DNA of 64,000 bases from a bacterium M00.F.Ca.ET.205.01.1.1. GTDB taxonomy: Bacteria > Pseudomonadota > Alphaproteobacteria > Rhizobiales > Rhizobiaceae. Shown in pieces: positions 53,993-62,157 of this stretch; within the stretch, counting starts at the first letter, position 1, and every line of letters starts with the position of its first letter. A program made the translations under genes and the position numbers. The stretch spans positions 644,623-708,622 of the forward strand of contig SRUQ01000003.1 of the NCBI GenBank assembly GCA_004791255.1, written 5' to 3'. The notes beneath the pieces were generated by a model. That model was not told the origin of the DNA. It made no database searches and saw nothing but the letters and a program-made list of their open reading frames with translations.

Positions 53993-54014
53993 CCTTCTCC
54001 CACAAGGGAGAAGG
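53993..54014. repeat. Perfect 9-bp hairpin repeat with ACAA loop
   Basis: CCTTCTCCC-ACAA-GGGAGAAGG, 7 bp after the Kazal lipoprotein stop. The same arm/loop design appears at 22554-22578. I recall this as a dispersed intergenic repeat in Mesorhizobium and relatives. Confidence 0.6.
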
Positions 54015-54193
54015 GATCACCTCCGGCAACCCAGCCACCGACCGTTACCCTTGAATCTCCTCGCCGCATGGCTTAGGTCCGGCAGGCGGACAAACACGGC
54101 AGGTTTCCCATCAACAGAGATCAGAGACGAGCGGCGGGTGCGGGTGCCAGGTCTGGCGTTGGAGGGCAGCCGCCATCCGGGCTCGACCAACAT

Positions 54194-55828
54194 GTGCAGC
54201 AGGCATTGCAGCTGCACCAGGCCGGACGGCGGCAGGAGGCCGAGGCGATCTACCGGCAAGTGCTGGAGCGCAAGGCCAACCACGCGGCGGCGGCGCACTT
54301 CCTGGGATTGCTGCTGCACCAGACCGGGCGCAGCGACGAGGGGCTTGACCTGCTCGAGCGGTCGGTGAGCCTGCAGCCCAGGAATCCCGACTTTCTCAAC
54401 AATTTCGGCACGGTGATGCGTGACCTCGGCCGCGTGCCGGCTGCCGTCGATTTCTTCCGTGGCGCGGTCGATTTGCGGCCGGACCAGCTGGCGGCGCGCG
54501 ACAATCTCGGCTCGTCGCTGAAGCAGCTCGGCCGGTTCGAAGAGGCCGAGGACATTTTTCGCGGCACCGTGCAGCGCAACGGGTTCCATGTCCGCGCCCG
54601 TATCGGCCTTGCCGAAACCCTGCAGGAAGCGGGACGCCTCGACGAGGCGTTGGCGGTTTTCCGCGAAGCGCTGACTATCAGGCCCAAGGATGCCGAATTG
54701 CTGCACGGGCTTGGCGTCGGGCTGATGGAGAAGGGCAAGCTCGACGAGGCGGCCGATCTGTTCCGGCAGGCGCTGGCCATCAGCCCCGGCATGGCGCGCG
54801 CCTGGCTGATGCTGACGCAGGTCAAGCGCCAGAAGGAGGGCGACGCCGAGCTCGCCGGCATGGAAGCGCAGCACGCCAAGGCCGCGCCGGACAGCCTCGC
54901 GCGCATGCAGCTGGCCTTCGGCCTCGGCAAGGCCAATGACGATCTCAAGGACTACGGCAAGGCGTTCGACTATTTCGCCGAAGGCAACGCCATCCGCCGC
55001 AAGGGCATCGACTACGATCCGGTCAGGACCCGCGCCGAATTCGAAGCGATGAAGACGGTGTTCGACGCCGGCTTTTTCGAAAAACACCGGCCAAGCTCGA
55101 TTGGGGATGATGCGCCGATTTTCGTCGTCGGCATGCCGCGTTCGGGCACGACGTTGGTCGAGCAGATCATCGCCAGCCACCCCCAGGTTTATGGCGCGGG
55201 CGAGCTCAGCATTTTGAAGACCGCGGTCGGCAAGCAATTCCCGCTGACCATGCCGGGCGGCTTCCCCTGGGGCGTGTCGGAGGCTGCAGACACCGATTTC
55301 GCCGAGGCGGGGCAGGCCTACCTCGACATGCTGCACAGAAGTTTCCCTGGCATTCGCCACGTGACCGACAAGATGCCGGGCAATTTCCTGCTTATCGGCT
55401 TCATCCACATGATGATGCCGAAGGCCAGGATCATCCATTGCGCGCGCGATGCGGCGGCGACGTGCCTGTCGATCTACAAGGTGCATTTCCGCGGCGACAG
55501 CCATCGCTACGGCTACGACCTCGGCGAACTCGCCGATTTCCATAACCTCTACACCGACATCATGGCGCATTGGCACAAGGTGCTGCCCGGCGTCGTGCAC
55601 GACGTGCGCTACGAGGATTTCGTCGCCGACCAGGATGGGCAGACACGGGCGCTGATCGCCCATCTGGGCCTGCCGTGGGACGACAAGGTGCTGTCGTTCC
55701 ACGAGACCGACCGTCCGGTGCGCACTGCATCGGCGGCGCAGGTGCGCCAGCCGATGTATCAGGGCTCGGTCGATCTGTGGAAGCGGTATGGCGATAGGCT
55801 CAAGCCGCTGCTCGACAAGCTGGGCTGA
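54194..55828 (+). CDS. TPR-repeat sulfotransferase
   Basis: A 544-aa protein with about six N-terminal TPR units (1-250; for example LHQAGRRQEAEAIYRQVLER and LGRFEEAEDIFRGTV) and a C-terminal sulfotransferase_3 domain. The PAPS phosphate loop is MPRSGTTLVEQ (about 314-324), with DKMPGNFLLIGFIHMMMPKA and the 3'-phosphate Arg/Ser region IHCARDAAATCLSIY. GTG at 54194 is the first usable start after the in-frame stop at 54074, but lacks a ribosome-binding site. The acceptor is unknown. Confidence 0.88.
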   Translation: MQQALQLHQAGRRQEAEAIYRQVLERKANHAAAAHFLGLLLHQTGRSDEGLDLLERSVSLQPRNPDFLNNFGTVMRDLGRVPAAVDFFRGAVDLRPDQLAARDNLGSSLKQLGRFEEAEDIFRGTVQRNGFHVRARIGLAETLQEAGRLDEALAVFREALTIRPKDAELLHGLGVGLMEKGKLDEAADLFRQALAISPGMARAWLMLTQVKRQKEGDAELAGMEAQHAKAAPDSLARMQLAFGLGKANDDLKDYGKAFDYFAEGNAIRRKGIDYDPVRTRAEFEAMKTVFDAGFFEKHRPSSIGDDAPIFVVGMPRSGTTLVEQIIASHPQVYGAGELSILKTAVGKQFPLTMPGGFPWGVSEAADTDFAEAGQAYLDMLHRSFPGIRHVTDKMPGNFLLIGFIHMMMPKARIIHCARDAAATCLSIYKVHFRGDSHRYGYDLGELADFHNLYTDIMAHWHKVLPGVVHDVRYEDFVADQDGQTRALIAHLGLPWDDKVLSFHETDRPVRTASAAQVRQPMYQGSVDLWKRYGDRLKPLLDKLG

Positions 55829-55855
55829 ACAGCCAGACCGATGTTGCGTGCTGGA

Positions 55856-55887
55856 TCAGGATGACGTCGGTTGAAACGTCGTCCTGA
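55856..55887. terminator. Hairpin between convergent genes (probable terminator)
   Basis: TCAGGATGACGT (55856-55867) and ACGTCGTCCTGA (55876-55887), one G-U pair, 8-nt loop; CCCTTT follows. It lies between the sulfotransferase and the RibD-like gene. Confidence 0.65.
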
Positions 55888-55900
55888 CCCTTTGGATGCA

Positions 55901-56470
55901 TCAGGCGGCCCGCGCCTTCTGCTCATATTGCAGGAAGACGTTGCCGTTGCCGAAGGCCTGTGACCGGGCCAGCTTCACATTGAGCCGGCTGCCGATGCCT
56001 TCGAACATCGTCCTGCCGGCGCCAAGCATGATCGGAACGATGACGAACTGGTATTCGTCGATCAGGTTCTCCTCGGCCAATTGAGCGACGAGATTGCCGC
56101 TCCCCAGGATCGTCATGTGATTGCCCGGCTGCTGCTTGAGGTGTCGAAGCTTCTCCGCCGCTCCGCTTTTGACCAACTCGGTGTTGTTCCAACTTGCCGC
56201 GTCGAGCGTTCGGGAAAACACGACCTTGGGCATGGCGTTCATGCGTTCTGCCACCACCGGTGCAATCTGCGCGGCCAGCGGCGTCGGCCAGAACTGGATC
56301 ATCAGGTCGTAGGTAACGCGGCCGAGCACCAGCATGCCTCCGCCCTTGGCATTGTCGGCCACGAAAGCGTTCCATTCCGGATCTTGGCTGTGAGCCCAGT
56401 CCATGGCGCCGTGCCCGTCGGTAAAATAGCCGTCGAGCGATATGCTGTTGAATACGATCAGCTTGCGCAT
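55901..56470 (-). CDS. Dihydrofolate-reductase-like (RibD C-terminal domain) protein
   Basis: A 189-aa stand-alone RibD_C/DHFR-fold protein: FNSISLDGYFTDGHGAMDW at the N-terminus, GRVTYDLMIQFWP, and GSGNLVAQLAEENLIDEYQF with the NADPH-binding glycines. The physiological substrate of this group is not known. In rhizobia such genes cluster with DUF1428 and PhnB-like VOC genes, as here (DUF1428 gene 60 bp upstream). Confidence 0.9.
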   Translation of the reverse strand: MRKLIVFNSISLDGYFTDGHGAMDWAHSQDPEWNAFVADNAKGGGMLVLGRVTYDLMIQFWPTPLAAQIAPVVAERMNAMPKVVFSRTLDAASWNNTELVKSGAAEKLRHLKQQPGNHMTILGSGNLVAQLAEENLIDEYQFVIVPIMLGAGRTMFEGIGSRLNVKLARSQAFGNGNVFLQYEQKARAA

Positions 56471-56530
56471 GCATCGGTCCTATCTTGAGAAATGAACGAG
56501 TTCGGGTCTTGCCGTGGTGTCGGCACGCAC

Positions 56531-56884
56531 TCAAAGCTCGATGAATGGCTGGAAGCCGCCGAAGATCATGCGCTTGCCGTCGAACGGCATTGTCGACCAG
56601 TCCATCTTGAGACGTTCATCGGCCATCACCTTGGCCATGACCGCGTCGCGGCTCTGCCTGGACTCATAGACGATCCAGGCGAAGACAACGGTCTCGTCGT
56701 CCTTTGCCTGCACGGCGCGCGGGAACGAGGTCAGCTCGCCATAAGGCACGTCGTCGCCAACACATTCGACATAGGCGAGCGCGCCGTGCTCCATCCAGAC
56801 AGCGCCAGCGTTCGCTGCCATCTTCTTGTACGCATCGAGATTTGCCTTCGGTACTGCGAGCACGAAGCCATCGACATAGGACAT
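56531..56884 (-). CDS. DUF1428 (YbaA-like) protein
   Basis: A 117-aa dimeric alpha/beta-barrel-type protein: YVDGFVLAVPKANLDAYKKM, then ECVGDDVP and TVVFAWIVYESRQSRDAVMA. No function is established. ATG at 56884 has GAGGAG nearby upstream; the longer frame starting at 56944 is not needed. It is the middle gene of three co-oriented genes (VOC, DUF1428, RibD-like). Confidence 0.92.
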   Translation of the reverse strand: MSYVDGFVLAVPKANLDAYKKMAANAGAVWMEHGALAYVECVGDDVPYGELTSFPRAVQAKDDETVVFAWIVYESRQSRDAVMAKVMADERLKMDWSTMPFDGKRMIFGGFQPFIEL

Positions 56885-56994
56885 GGTGGTCTCCTCTTGG
56901 CTGGAAATCGGGCGCCGGGCCGGCGGGGGTACGACCCGGCGCAAGTGAACGCGTCATGCCCGCCATTGACGGGCGCGGCTGCTCGCTTGGAAAT

Positions 56995-57411
56995 TCACTT
57001 CACCGGTGCGTTCATCGCCCATTCGACGCCGAACGGGTCGCGCATATTGCCCCATTGGTCGCCCCAGAACATGACCTGCAGCGGAACGGCGACCTCACAA
57101 CCGGCCTCGACGGCGCGCTTCCACCAGGCCTCGATGTTGTCGCTTTCGAGGTGAAGCTGCATGGTGTAGCCCTGCGGCTTGACGGCGGGCATGCCGTTTT
57201 CGGGATAAAAATCCGAGATCATCAGCGTCGAGCCGTTGATGTAGAGGTGGATGTGCATCGTGCGGCCTTTCTCATCCGCCGGATAGGCAAAGACTTCCTC
57301 GGCCCCAAAAGCCTTCTTGTAGAACTCGGCAGCCTTGATGGCGCCATCGAGCTGCAGATAGGGGGTCAGGCCGCCAAGCACTTTTGCCCGGGGTGGCGTC
57401 TGGTCGGTCAT
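56995..57411 (-). CDS. VOC-family protein, PhnB type
   Basis: A 138-aa glyoxalase/bleomycin-resistance-fold protein of the PhnB (DUF1338-unrelated) type: LTPYLQLDGAIKAAEFYKKA, MHIHLYINGSTLMISDFYPE and GDQWGNMRDPFGVEWAM. These proteins are metal-dependent or metal-losing dimers with no fixed substrate. ATG at 57411 is used; the preceding open frame is not family-like. It begins the three-gene unit and is divergent from the GST gene. Confidence 0.9.
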   Translation of the reverse strand: MTDQTPPRAKVLGGLTPYLQLDGAIKAAEFYKKAFGAEEVFAYPADEKGRTMHIHLYINGSTLMISDFYPENGMPAVKPQGYTMQLHLESDNIEAWWKRAVEAGCEVAVPLQVMFWGDQWGNMRDPFGVEWAMNAPVK

Positions 57412-57599
57412 TGCGCGTTCCTCTTCACGTTTGGTTTGGCCTTGCAAACCATAGGACGAATGAGGCGGCGGCAATCCTACATGGCCAGTAGGATTTTTGG
57501 GCGTGAAATGAACTTGCGTCAGCGGCCCCCAATCAGAGCGCAATTTTCGCGGCTCGCAGGCTAAAACGGCAGACCTCTTGCTGCTTCTCCGAGACGATC

Positions 57600-58214
57600 A
57601 TGATCCTCTATTACCAGACCCACTCACCCTTCTCGCGCAAGGCGCTGGTCTTCGCACATGAAATCGGCCTTGCCGATCGGCTCGAGGTGATTCATCACGA
57701 GACCAGTCCGACCTTGCGCAATGCGCGCGTCTACGCCGAAAACCCGCTCGGCAAGGTGCCGGTGCTGTTGCGGCCCGATGCGTCGCCGATCTTCGACTCC
57801 GATGTCATCTGCGCCTATCTCGACACGCTGCATGACGGCCGCAGGCTGCTGCCGCAAGACGGCGAGGCGCGCTGGCAAGCGCTGCGGCTACAGTCTGTCG
57901 CCCAAGGCCTGGCGCAGACGGGCATAGCCTTGCGCTGGGAGACAGAAAGGAGACCCGAACAGCTGCGTTATGGTGCCCTTGCCGAGGGATACCGGGAAAA
58001 GATCGAGGCGAGCTATGACTGGATCGAACGCACGCTGGATGATGAGGCGCTGCTCCATGTCGGCCACATTGCGCTCGCCACTACGCTGTCCTGGATGGCA
58101 TTCCGTCAGCTTCCGCCGTTTCGGTCGCGGGCGCGGCTGACGCGCTGGTTCGAGGCGTTCGAAAAGCGCCTGTCGATGCAGGTGACGCCGCTTTCGGGCG
58201 ATACACACGATTGA
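57600..58214 (+). CDS. Glutathione S-transferase family protein
   Basis: A 204-aa GST with an N-terminal thioredoxin-fold domain (YYQTHSPFSRKALVFAHE, cis-Pro in NPLGKVPVLL, and PIFDSDVICAYLD with the glutathione-binding Asp/Ser) and a C-terminal helical domain. The active-site residue is probably Ser in SPFSRK. Many rhizobial homologues of this size lack a known substrate. It is a single gene divergent from the VOC gene. Confidence 0.92.
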   Translation: MILYYQTHSPFSRKALVFAHEIGLADRLEVIHHETSPTLRNARVYAENPLGKVPVLLRPDASPIFDSDVICAYLDTLHDGRRLLPQDGEARWQALRLQSVAQGLAQTGIALRWETERRPEQLRYGALAEGYREKIEASYDWIERTLDDEALLHVGHIALATTLSWMAFRQLPPFRSRARLTRWFEAFEKRLSMQVTPLSGDTHD

Positions 58215-58269
58215 CCCGTGGTGGACGCGTGGCAGATGGCCTTGACGGCCGGCTTCGCGGTTGCGCCGA

Positions 58270-58313
58270 TTAAGGCGCGCCTCGTCGAAACAGAGTCGGG
58301 CGACGCGCCTTAA
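58270..58313. repeat. Perfect 10-bp inverted repeat with 24-nt spacer
   Basis: TTAAGGCGCG (58270-58279) and CGCGCCTTAA (58304-58313), between the convergent GST and DUF1127 genes. No T-run follows. It could be a dispersed element or a weak terminator. Confidence 0.6.
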
Positions 58314-58371
58314 GTCGTTGTTCCATACATGTCGTCTTCCCGGAACCGGGGCCACTGTTGGGCGACATGCA

Positions 58372-58545
58372 TTAAGGTGCTCTTTGGATACGAGGGCTGT
58401 TTTGAGCGTCGACGACGATCTCGGGCCAGCCGATATCCTTGCGCAACTCGATCGGCAGCGAAAGCAGGGCGCGTTCGCTGCGATAGCGGGCGCGGGTTGC
58501 CGCGTAGCGGGTTGCGATGCGACTGATGGATGAAAGAACCGACAT
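58372..58545 (-). CDS. DUF1127 (YjiS-like) small protein
   Basis: A 57-aa Arg-rich protein, easily missed because of its length. The family core is visible in the middle: RARYRSERALLSLPIELRKD followed by IGWPE, an Arg-rich helix and the L-x-D-IG motif of DUF1127. Family members in Rhodobacter (CcaF1) and Agrobacterium bind RNA or affect RNA turnover and nutrient stress. AAGGGAG stands eight bases before the ATG, partly inside a leader hairpin. Confidence 0.85.
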   Translation of the reverse strand: MSVLSSISRIATRYAATRARYRSERALLSLPIELRKDIGWPEIVVDAQNSPRIQRAP

Positions 58546-58556
58546 AATGAATTCTC

Positions 58557-58597
58557 CCTTGGGTTGGCGCCGGCATCATCGTGTCGGCAACCCAAGG
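58557..58597 (-). promoter_or_regulatory. Leader hairpin overlapping the DUF1127 ribosome-binding site
   Basis: CCTTGGGTTG (58557-58566) and CAACCCAAGG (58588-58597) are perfect 10-bp arms with a 21-nt spacer that can pair further (GCCG/CGGC). On the minus strand the 3' arm ends inside AAGGGAG, the ribosome-binding site of the DUF1127 gene (58560-58554). Folding would therefore cover four of its seven bases. Confidence 0.65.
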
Positions 58598-58661
58598 ACG
58601 GGAGAGGTTCAGGCGATCCGACAGATCGCTTGAATCTTTTTCGCGAGTGATGCCGCCTGGA

Positions 58662-58751
58662 TCAAGCCGCAGTTTCGAGCCGTTCGATCGAATAGAGATT
58701 GGCCTTGTTGGCGTCATCCTCAACGGCAAGGTCGTAGCTGGCCCGAGCCAT
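58662..58751 (-). CDS. Candidate 29-aa peptide coupled to the ABC-F gene
   Basis: ATG at 58751 overlaps the ABC-F stop codon as TGATG, the classic termination-reinitiation arrangement. The peptide (MARASYDLAVEDDANKANLY, then SIERLETAA) is acidic and soluble and has codon use like its neighbours. No family is known to me. It is included for its start context only. Confidence 0.35.
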   Translation of the reverse strand: MARASYDLAVEDDANKANLYSIERLETAA

Positions 58752-60277
58752 CAGCCGGCCCCCTCCGCCACCTCCCTGAAGAAATCCTCGGGGTCCTCGA
58801 CCTCGGTCAGCCGCCGCTTGTCGATCAGCCAGTAGCGGTTGCCGACCGCGCGGATGAAGGAGCGGTCGTGCGAGGCGAGTACGCAGCTTGCCTGGTGCTT
58901 CAGCAATTCCTCCTCCAGCGCTTCCTGGCCGTCGATGTCGAGATGGTTGGTCGGCTCGTCGAGCAGGTAGAAATTGGGGTTGGCGAGCCTGAGCGCCAGC
59001 ATCATCAGCCGTGCCTTCTGGCCGCCGGACAGCACGCCGATCTTCTTCTCCTGCATCTCGATGACCACGCCGGCGCCGGCAAGCAGTGAGCGGGCGCGCA
59101 GCTCGCCGACATCGAATTTTCGCGAGACCAGGGCCAGCGGCGTGTCGTTGCCGTCGATGCCGGACAGCGCCTGGTCGCTGTAGCCGAGCACCGTCGACGG
59201 CGTCACCTTGACGTTCGGCACCGCTTCCGGTTGGGCGATGGCGTTGCGGATCAGGGCGACGAAGCGCGACTTGCCGACGCCGTTGCGGCCGAGCAGCACG
59301 ATGCGGTCGCCCTGGCAGATGTGGCGCTTGCCGGTCTTGAACAGCAGCGTGCCGTCGGGTGTTTCGACCGCTGCGTCTTCGAGCGTGATCAGCACCTTGG
59401 CATGGGTGCCGCGATTGGCGAGCCGGATCGCGCCTGCCGATTTCTCGCGATGCGCCGGCAGCGCCGCCTCTTCGAGCTTGTCGGCCCGTTCCTTGAGCTG
59501 CTTGGTTTTCACCGTCAAAAGGTCGCTGCCGGAATTGATCCCGATGTTGTTGAGCTTGGCCGCCTGCTTGCGCAGTTGCTGCGCCACCTTGATATCGCGC
59601 TGGAACTTTCGTTCGGTCGAGGCGTCGAGATCGTCCAGCGCCTGCCTCGCCCGCGAATAGGGCAGGGCGAATACCGGCGACTGTTCCGGGCGCAGGAACA
59701 GCGTGCGGTTGGTGACGGCGTCGAGGAAGGCGCGGTCGTGGCTGGCGATGATGACCGGCACCTCGCGCGGCAGCGCGTTCAACCAGCTTTCCAGCTGACT
59801 GATGCGGGCAAGATCGAGATGGTTGGTCGGTTCGTCGAGCAAAAGCACGTCGGGATCGGTGACCCAGACGCGGGCGATCAGCGCCAGCCTTTGCCAGCCG
59901 CCGCTCAGCGCCTGCATCGGCCGTTCGCGCATCGGTTCGGGCACATCGAGAGAATCGAGAACCACATCGACGCGCCACATCTCGCTGTCGGCCTGCTCGG
60001 CCGGCAAGGCATCGGCCACCACCTGCTGGAAGGTGCGGCCGAGAAGGGCAGGGGATACGGACTGCTCGACATGGCCGACGCGCAGGCCGCGCGTGCGGCT
60101 GATGTCGCCTGATGTCGGCTCCATCGCGCCGGTCAGGCATTTGAGCAAGGTCGACTTGCCGCGCCCGTTGGCGGCGACAATGCCAAGCCGGTCGCCGCTG
60201 CCGATGGTGAGATCGAGGTTGGCGAAAAGCGGCGCACTCATGGTGACGCCGAGGGATTTGAGGCTGATCAGGGCCAT
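58751..60277 (-). CDS. ABC-F family ATPase
   Basis: A 508-aa protein with two ATPase domains and no membrane part, acting at the ribosome. Domain 1: Walker A AANGRGKST (35-43), signature LSGGW (about 124), Walker B LLLDEPTNHLD. The linker is charged and helical (KFQRDIKVAQQLRKQAAKL onwards). Domain 2: Walker A GRNGVGKSR, LSGGQKARL, LLDEPTNHLD. The family includes translation factors and antibiotic-resistance proteins; which applies cannot be told. The leader with a micro-ORF and hairpin favours antibiotic- or ribosome-sensing control. Confidence 0.93.
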   Translation of the reverse strand: MALISLKSLGVTMSAPLFANLDLTIGSGDRLGIVAANGRGKSTLLKCLTGAMEPTSGDISRTRGLRVGHVEQSVSPALLGRTFQQVVADALPAEQADSEMWRVDVVLDSLDVPEPMRERPMQALSGGWQRLALIARVWVTDPDVLLLDEPTNHLDLARISQLESWLNALPREVPVIIASHDRAFLDAVTNRTLFLRPEQSPVFALPYSRARQALDDLDASTERKFQRDIKVAQQLRKQAAKLNNIGINSGSDLLTVKTKQLKERADKLEEAALPAHREKSAGAIRLANRGTHAKVLITLEDAAVETPDGTLLFKTGKRHICQGDRIVLLGRNGVGKSRFVALIRNAIAQPEAVPNVKVTPSTVLGYSDQALSGIDGNDTPLALVSRKFDVGELRARSLLAGAGVVIEMQEKKIGVLSGGQKARLMMLALRLANPNFYLLDEPTNHLDIDGQEALEEELLKHQASCVLASHDRSFIRAVGNRYWLIDKRRLTEVEDPEDFFREVAEGAG

Positions 60278-60380
60278 TTGGATTTCTCTGGTCTGTCCGG
60301 AGGAAAAGTCCGGTTCAATGCACTTTGACGGTGCGCGTGCCGGCCATCAGGCTCGGCGTTGCGGCACCACGAAGGGCAGA

Positions 60381-60446
60381 CCAAAAAATCGAAGCGGGAA
60401 AAACCCGGACCGTCCCTGGTCAGCCCTGCAAGCAAGCTCGCAGGGC
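60381..60446 (-). promoter_or_regulatory. Attenuator-like structures in the ABC-F leader
   Basis: Minus strand: GCCCTGCGAG-CTTG-CTTGCAGGGC (60446-60423), a 10-bp stem with one G-U pair, covers the last codons of the leader frame and ends at the first base before its stop. Further downstream are CGGG-TTTTT-CCCG (60407-60395) and a six-T run (60388-60383). The second hairpin is short, so a terminator is possible rather than certain. Confidence 0.45.
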
Positions 60447-60491
60447 AGAAATCGGGCCACGCTGACGATGGTGACGAGAAAAATCAAACAC
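60420..60491 (-). CDS. Candidate 23-aa leader peptide of the ABC-F gene
   Basis: GTG at 60491 with AAAGGAGG six bases upstream, among the strongest ribosome-binding sites in the window. It encodes MFDFSRHHRQRG then PISALRACLQG and stops at TGA 60422-60420. A second frame from TTG 60487 (10-nt spacer) gives a longer hydrophobic peptide, so the frame in use is uncertain. It ends 142 bp before the ABC-F start. Confidence 0.45.
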   Translation of the reverse strand: MFDFSRHHRQRGPISALRACLQG

Positions 60492-60579
60492 GTGAGCCCT
60501 CCTTTCAAGACGTTCGAGTGTGGGGAGGGATTACACCACAGGCGGAGCCGGTGGCAAGTAGCCTGGCTGCAGCAGATAT

Positions 60580-61122
60580 TTAGTCTGCCACGACGGGGAA
60601 TGCCCAATCGCCTTTGTTTCGCTGGATTTCCTGAGGCGTGAGGAGGTGAATCTCCATCAGGATCGGCTCTTCCGGCCCCTTGAAGAAATGAAGTTCGGCG
60701 TGAGGAAGTACTAGCCGGCGGACAGTTTCAAACGCACTTTCCATCTTATATTCCTCGCCCTGCAAACCGAGACTTGCGACGAGCGTCTTGGCGGCCGAAT
60801 ACGTCATGGCTGGGCTAAAGCCGTCCATGTCGATTTGGCTACTGCCACTCCATTTCAAAGGCAAAGCCTTGGGGATATCGGGCATGTGCCAAAGCTTGAT
60901 GCTAATGCGATTGACGCGCGCTCGATTGCGGCAGGTCAGAATGTCGATTTCCAAATCACCATAACCCAGCAAAAAGCCGCATGGCTGATCCTGATAGACA
61001 TATAACCATTTCGGAAAGCCAAGGTGCTTCTGGACCGGACCAAGATCGGCACCTACCCGCAGGGGCGTGTCTTTCCTGCCCAAAATCAACGGCAGAATAT
61101 GGAGTTTGCCTCGCTGCCGCAT
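60580..61122 (-). CDS. Hypothetical protein, 180 aa
   Basis: A soluble protein I cannot place. It has no signal peptide. Features are an N-terminal beta-rich part (KWLYVYQDQPCGFLLGYGDL, then IDILTCRNRARVNRISIKLW) and a C-terminal helix-strand segment (LPHAELHFFKGPEEPILMEI). Codon use is far less GC-biased than in the flanking ABC-F and EamA genes, suggesting recent acquisition. Size and composition recall the immunity-protein class, but that is only an impression. Confidence 0.65.
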   Translation of the reverse strand: MRQRGKLHILPLILGRKDTPLRVGADLGPVQKHLGFPKWLYVYQDQPCGFLLGYGDLEIDILTCRNRARVNRISIKLWHMPDIPKALPLKWSGSSQIDMDGFSPAMTYSAAKTLVASLGLQGEEYKMESAFETVRRLVLPHAELHFFKGPEEPILMEIHLLTPQEIQRNKGDWAFPVVAD

Positions 61123-61132
61123 CGAAAAAACC

Positions 61133-62032
61133 TTAGTTGGCCGGGGATGGCGAGGCCGCCGCTTTCACCGGGCGCGGAAACGGGTCCAGCACCAATATGC
61201 AGCCACCGATGATCGCCACCGCACCGAAACTCTGGATGATGGTCAGCGACTCGCCAAGCATGACAGTGCCAACCAGCACGGCGATCGTGGTCACGGCGAA
61301 TTCGACGCTGATCGTCCTGGTGGCGCCGATGCTGGCCACCAGCCGGAAATAGACGACATAGGTCAGCGCGCTCATCACGCAGGCGAGGACGATGAGATAG
61401 AGGAAGTCGATGGCGCGCGGCGTGGTCGGCACCGGCACGGCCAGCAGCAGCGGCAGTGTCATCAGGCCGCCGAACAGGAAGGCGGCGCTGGTGACTTCGA
61501 GCGAGCCGACCGAGCGCAGATGGCGGTTCGCGTAATTGCTGCCGAATGCCGCCGAGAAGGAACTGAGCAGGGAGGCGGCGCAGCCAAGCGCGAAGGACGC
61601 CGTGACCGGCACCGCTGGAAAGCCGACCAGAACGATGATGCCGGCGGCGCCGAGCAGCAGCCCGGCCAGCCCACGAATGGTGATGCGCTCAAGGCCCCAT
61701 AACTGGCTGATGATCATCGAGAAGAGAGGAATCGCGGCAACCAGGATGGCCGCCATCGCCGTGCCGATGCGCGGCGTGGCGTAGGACAGGCCGATCAGCT
61801 GTGCCGCGACGGTCGTCGCGCCGACCACTGCGAAATGCCGCCAGCCGGCGCTGAAATCGAGCCGGCGTCGGGTCGCAGCCGCGAGCAGAGGAAGCGTGAT
61901 GCCGGCGACCAGGGAACGCAAGGTGACCGCCCCGACCCAGCCGAAGGCATGCACCACCTTGAGCAGGACCAGGAAGGACAGCCCCCAGGTGACGGCCAGG
62001 AAGATATAGGAGGCGATGTCTCTGGGTTTCAT
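61133..62032 (-). CDS. DMT-superfamily transporter (EamA)
   Basis: A 299-aa ten-helix transporter with two EamA repeats: FLAVTWGLSFLVLLKVVHAF at the start, AAQLIGLSYATPRIGTAMAA in the first repeat, and SIGATRTISVEFAVTTIAVL in the second, ending MLGESLTIIQSFGAVAIIGG. Usually an exporter of amino acids or metabolites. It ends 10 bp before the start of the hypothetical gene downstream. Confidence 0.92.
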   Translation of the reverse strand: MKPRDIASYIFLAVTWGLSFLVLLKVVHAFGWVGAVTLRSLVAGITLPLLAAATRRRLDFSAGWRHFAVVGATTVAAQLIGLSYATPRIGTAMAAILVAAIPLFSMIISQLWGLERITIRGLAGLLLGAAGIIVLVGFPAVPVTASFALGCAASLLSSFSAAFGSNYANRHLRSVGSLEVTSAAFLFGGLMTLPLLLAVPVPTTPRAIDFLYLIVLACVMSALTYVVYFRLVASIGATRTISVEFAVTTIAVLVGTVMLGESLTIIQSFGAVAIIGGCILVLDPFPRPVKAAASPSPAN

Positions 62033-62157
62033 TTCGCGCGGCCGTGGGAGAACTTGCTTGCGGGGAGGAGCAATGAGAATGCGGTCGCCTATCGTTTCCG
62101 CCTGCCCGTGGCAAGGGCGGGCGCATGGCCCAGCCGACCCACGGTGCGGCTTTCAGA

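Noticed and set aside
54017..55702. A 561-aa minus-strand frame
   Set aside because: Antisense shadow of the TPR-sulfotransferase; no motif or start signal.
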